This document shows positions 63,499 to 64,000 of a stretch of 64,000 nt of DNA, one piece after another. The notes below the pieces were generated by a model that was not told the DNA's origin, did not search any database, and worked only from the letters and a program-made list of their open reading frames with translations. Location of the stretch: the NCBI GenBank assembly GCA_963422565.1, contig OY730228.1, positions 1,550,001-1,614,000 of the forward strand. Reading direction: 5' to 3'. This stretch comes from G963422565 sp963422565. Lineage in GTDB: Bacteria > Pseudomonadota > Alphaproteobacteria > MPNO01. A program made the position numbers and the translations under genes. How positions within the stretch are numbered: the stretch's first letter is position 1; each line of letters begins with the position of its first letter.

Positions 63499-64000
63499 TG
63501 TCCGACCGCATCCAGGGAATCGGGCTCAGGATCGGCTCGATTCTGGTCCTGATCGCGCTTTGGTGGCTCCTGTCCGTCTGGATGGACGACAACCAGGTGC
63601 TGCCGGGGCCGTGGGTGATCGGCGTCACGATCCTGCGGATCCTGGAGGAGCCCGGACCGGAAGGGCATTCGGCCTGGTTCCATATCGGCATTACGCTCGG
63701 ACGCATCTTCGTGACCTTCGCCGTGACGATGCTGGTCGGGATCGCGATCGGGTTGGCCATGGGGCTGCGCAAAGTCTTCGAGCAGTCGCTGATGGCCCTG
63801 ATTCCGCTCGCGCTGACCATGCCGACGATCCTGATGGTATTCCTCGCGGTCCTGTGGTTCGGCTTCAACGAGGTCGGCAGCCTGGTCGCCGTGATGGGGG
63901 TGGTCATGCCCTTCGTCGCCGTCAACATCTACCAGGGCGCCCAGGCGATGGACAAATCGCTGCTCGACATGGCCAAAACCTTCCGGGCCAACCGGCGCCA
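63498..64000 (+). CDS. ABC transporter permease, SsuC/TauC-like, 2 (runs off the window)
   Basis: The first 167 codons of a second permease (MSDRIQGIGLRIGSILVLIA). It has the family segments LPGPWVIGVTILRILEEPGP, HIGITLGRIFVTFAVTMLVG and AQAMDKSLLDMAKTFRANRR, the last being the EAA-type coupling loop. It is related to but clearly different from the first permease. The start overlaps the ATPase stop by one base. The C-terminus lies beyond the window. Confidence 0.9.
   Translation, partial: MSDRIQGIGLRIGSILVLIALWWLLSVWMDDNQVLPGPWVIGVTILRILEEPGPEGHSAWFHIGITLGRIFVTFAVTMLVGIAIGLAMGLRKVFEQSLMALIPLALTMPTILMVFLAVLWFGFNEVGSLVAVMGVVMPFVAVNIYQGAQAMDKSLLDMAKTFRANRR

Overview
The window is a high-G+C bacterial chromosome segment, most likely from an alphaproteobacterium of the Rhodospirillales or a related order. 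The evidence is the style of the genes: a YejABEF peptide transporter with tandem binding proteins, GlcDEF, a SoeABC-type molybdoenzyme, Liv, TTT and NMT1-type transporters, two sulfatases, and a 41-residue L36 of alphaproteobacterial type. No rRNA or tRNA gene was seen, so the placement is inferred.

Layout. 1-5852: oligopeptide ABC transporter (two binding proteins, then yejB, yejE, yejF). 5908-10015 (minus): glycolate oxidase glcD-glcE-glcF. 10084-11589: multicopper oxidase and rpmJ. 12422-32952 (minus): a type I-G (formerly I-U) CRISPR effector operon in the order csb1-csb2-cas3-csb3, with no cas1, cas2, cas4 or CRISPR array visible. Its csb2 gene is split in two by a mobile element of about 14 kb (17342-31320). 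The element carries two tandem tyrosine recombinases next to its left end, a ClpP-fold (SDH_sah-type) protease gene coupled to a small ORF, a one-polypeptide restriction-modification enzyme, a HigA-like antitoxin with a broken toxin, an SSB, a tandem zinc-ribbon protein and a frameshifted DUF2493 gene. The two csb2 halves join in the same reading phase across a 9-bp near-identical core, so precise excision should restore the gene. This is the most notable feature of the window.

33198-34365 is a small accessory patch: an IS5/ADP-ribosyltransferase chimera, an acidic protein, a possible Csx16 fragment and a mini-ORF. 34597-39287 (minus) is a cytoplasmic sulfite-dehydrogenase-like soeABC operon. 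39768-40759 holds debris: a histone-deacetylase-family stub and an IS1182 remnant.

40950-51477 is metabolic: a Rieske oxygenase, then a minus-strand branched-chain-type ABC operon (binding protein, livH, livM, livG, livF) followed by an acyl-CoA ligase, then a lipocalin-like protein, a ferritin-like diiron protein and an MFS transporter. Together these suggest uptake, CoA activation and oxygenation of an aromatic or other carboxylic acid. 51847-58011 holds two sulfatases around a tripartite tricarboxylate transporter (TctC-B-A type). 58339-59592 is a Fic AMPylase. 59758-64000 is an ABC uptake operon with two nearly identical tandem binding proteins, permease, ATPase and a second permease that runs off the window. 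Where I name a substrate it is inferred from family and context, not shown by the sequence.
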